A DNA stretch of 6,296 nt from Alphaproteobacteria bacterium (GTDB taxonomy: Bacteria; Pseudomonadota; Alphaproteobacteria; Kiloniellales; JAKSDN01). Positions 6,171-6,296 of this stretch are shown here, piece by piece. The stretch spans positions 1 to 6,296 of the forward strand of contig JAUVQB010000092.1 in the NCBI GenBank assembly GCA_030598385.1. Direction: 5' to 3'. How positions within the stretch are numbered: position 1 is the first letter of the stretch; each line of letters opens with the position of its first letter. The translations under genes and the position numbers were made by a program. Below the pieces are notes generated by a model. It was not told the DNA's origin. It searched no databases and saw nothing but the letters and a program-made list of their open reading frames with translations.

Positions 6171-6184
6171 GCGCCGAAGGGCGC
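6171..6184 (-). other. Small hairpin in the coxD leader
   Basis: GCGCC-GAAG-GGCGC (plus strand) is a perfect 5-bp stem with a four-base loop about 28 bases before coxD. It lacks a T run, so it is not a clear terminator. It could be an mRNA stem or chance in GC-rich DNA. Confidence 0.25.
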
Positions 6185-6192
6185 GGTACGAC

Positions 6193-6264
6193 GCCGCCTC
6201 ACTCGCCCGTGCCGCCTCACTCGCCCGTGCCGGCCCACTTGTCCTTGCCGCCTCACTCGCTCAG
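6193..6264 (-). repeat. Four-copy 18-bp tandem repeat upstream of coxD
   Basis: Units at 6193-6210, 6211-6228, 6229-6246 and 6247-6264 share a plus-strand consensus that starts GCCGCCTCACTCGCC. The first two are identical. By hand count the third matches the consensus at 13 of 18 bases and the fourth at 15. On the minus strand each well-conserved unit carries GCGAGTGAGGCGGC. In the fourth unit the GAG-TGA is the end of the upstream reading frame. The array fills most of the gap between that gene and coxD. Confidence 0.85.
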
Positions 6265-6296
6265 GCCAAGTTCCCGGCAGGTCTGCCAGACGCGCC
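6253..6296 (-). CDS. C-terminal end of an unidentified upstream gene
   Basis: On the minus strand the frame through 6294-6256 reads RVWQTCRELGLSE and stops at TGA (6255-6253). Operon logic expects a gene here, since in known cox clusters coxD follows the large catalytic subunit coxL. An ending in R-V-W is compatible with xanthine-oxidase-family large subunits. However, 13 residues are far too few to identify a product. The other two frames also stop nearby, one at 6263-6261 and one reading through the repeat to a TAG near 6165, so the frame itself is a judgement based on codon plausibility and the short gap. Confidence 0.4.
   Translation of the reverse strand, partial: RVWQTCRELGLSE

Overview
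The window reads as part of a high-GC chromosome of an aerobic bacterium, most likely a member of the Pseudomonadota (alpha- or betaproteobacterial style). The reasons are GC-rich coding sequence, a full-length AceK (a family known mainly from proteobacteria), and a coxD-E-F-G maturation module in the same order as in Afipia (Oligotropha) carboxidovorans. Every gene I can support lies on the minus strand, so transcription runs from the right end of the window to the left.

Right to left: the last 14 codons of an unidentified upstream gene (6253-6296) end at a stop inside a four-copy 18-bp tandem repeat (6193-6264). After a short gap comes a compact operon: a MoxR-type AAA+ ATPase (coxD-like, 5261-6142), a von Willebrand A protein (coxE-like, 4056-5246), an XdhC/CoxF-family protein (3163-4041) and a CoxG/SRPBCC protein with a C-terminal membrane anchor (2533-3114). 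CoxD/E/F families mature molybdenum hydroxylases of the CO dehydrogenase type, and CoxG tethers the enzyme to the membrane. The catalytic subunits (coxM/S/L) are not in the window, so the substrate (CO or another carbon compound) cannot be told from here.

Directly after the coxG stop lies what looks like the last 26 codons of an alpha/beta-hydrolase (2450-2530), with its catalytic-histidine block but nothing upstream. This is a truncated gene remnant. A 196-bp spacer (2254-2449) then carries a possible promoter and a dyad before aceK.

aceK (418-2253) encodes the bifunctional isocitrate dehydrogenase kinase/phosphatase that controls the branch between the TCA cycle and the glyoxylate bypass. 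It appears intact and has an unusual Arg-rich N-terminal extension built on a short DNA repeat. A 318-bp spacer (100-417) with no convincing gene separates it from the first 33 codons of a TauD/TfdA-family Fe(II)/2-oxoglutarate dioxygenase (1-99), which runs off the left end.

I see no RNA gene, CRISPR array or intact mobile element. I found no clearly new biological system. The most notable points are the hydrolase remnant at the coxG boundary, the 18-bp tandem repeat that duplicates the end of the gene upstream of coxD, and the AceK N-terminal extension.
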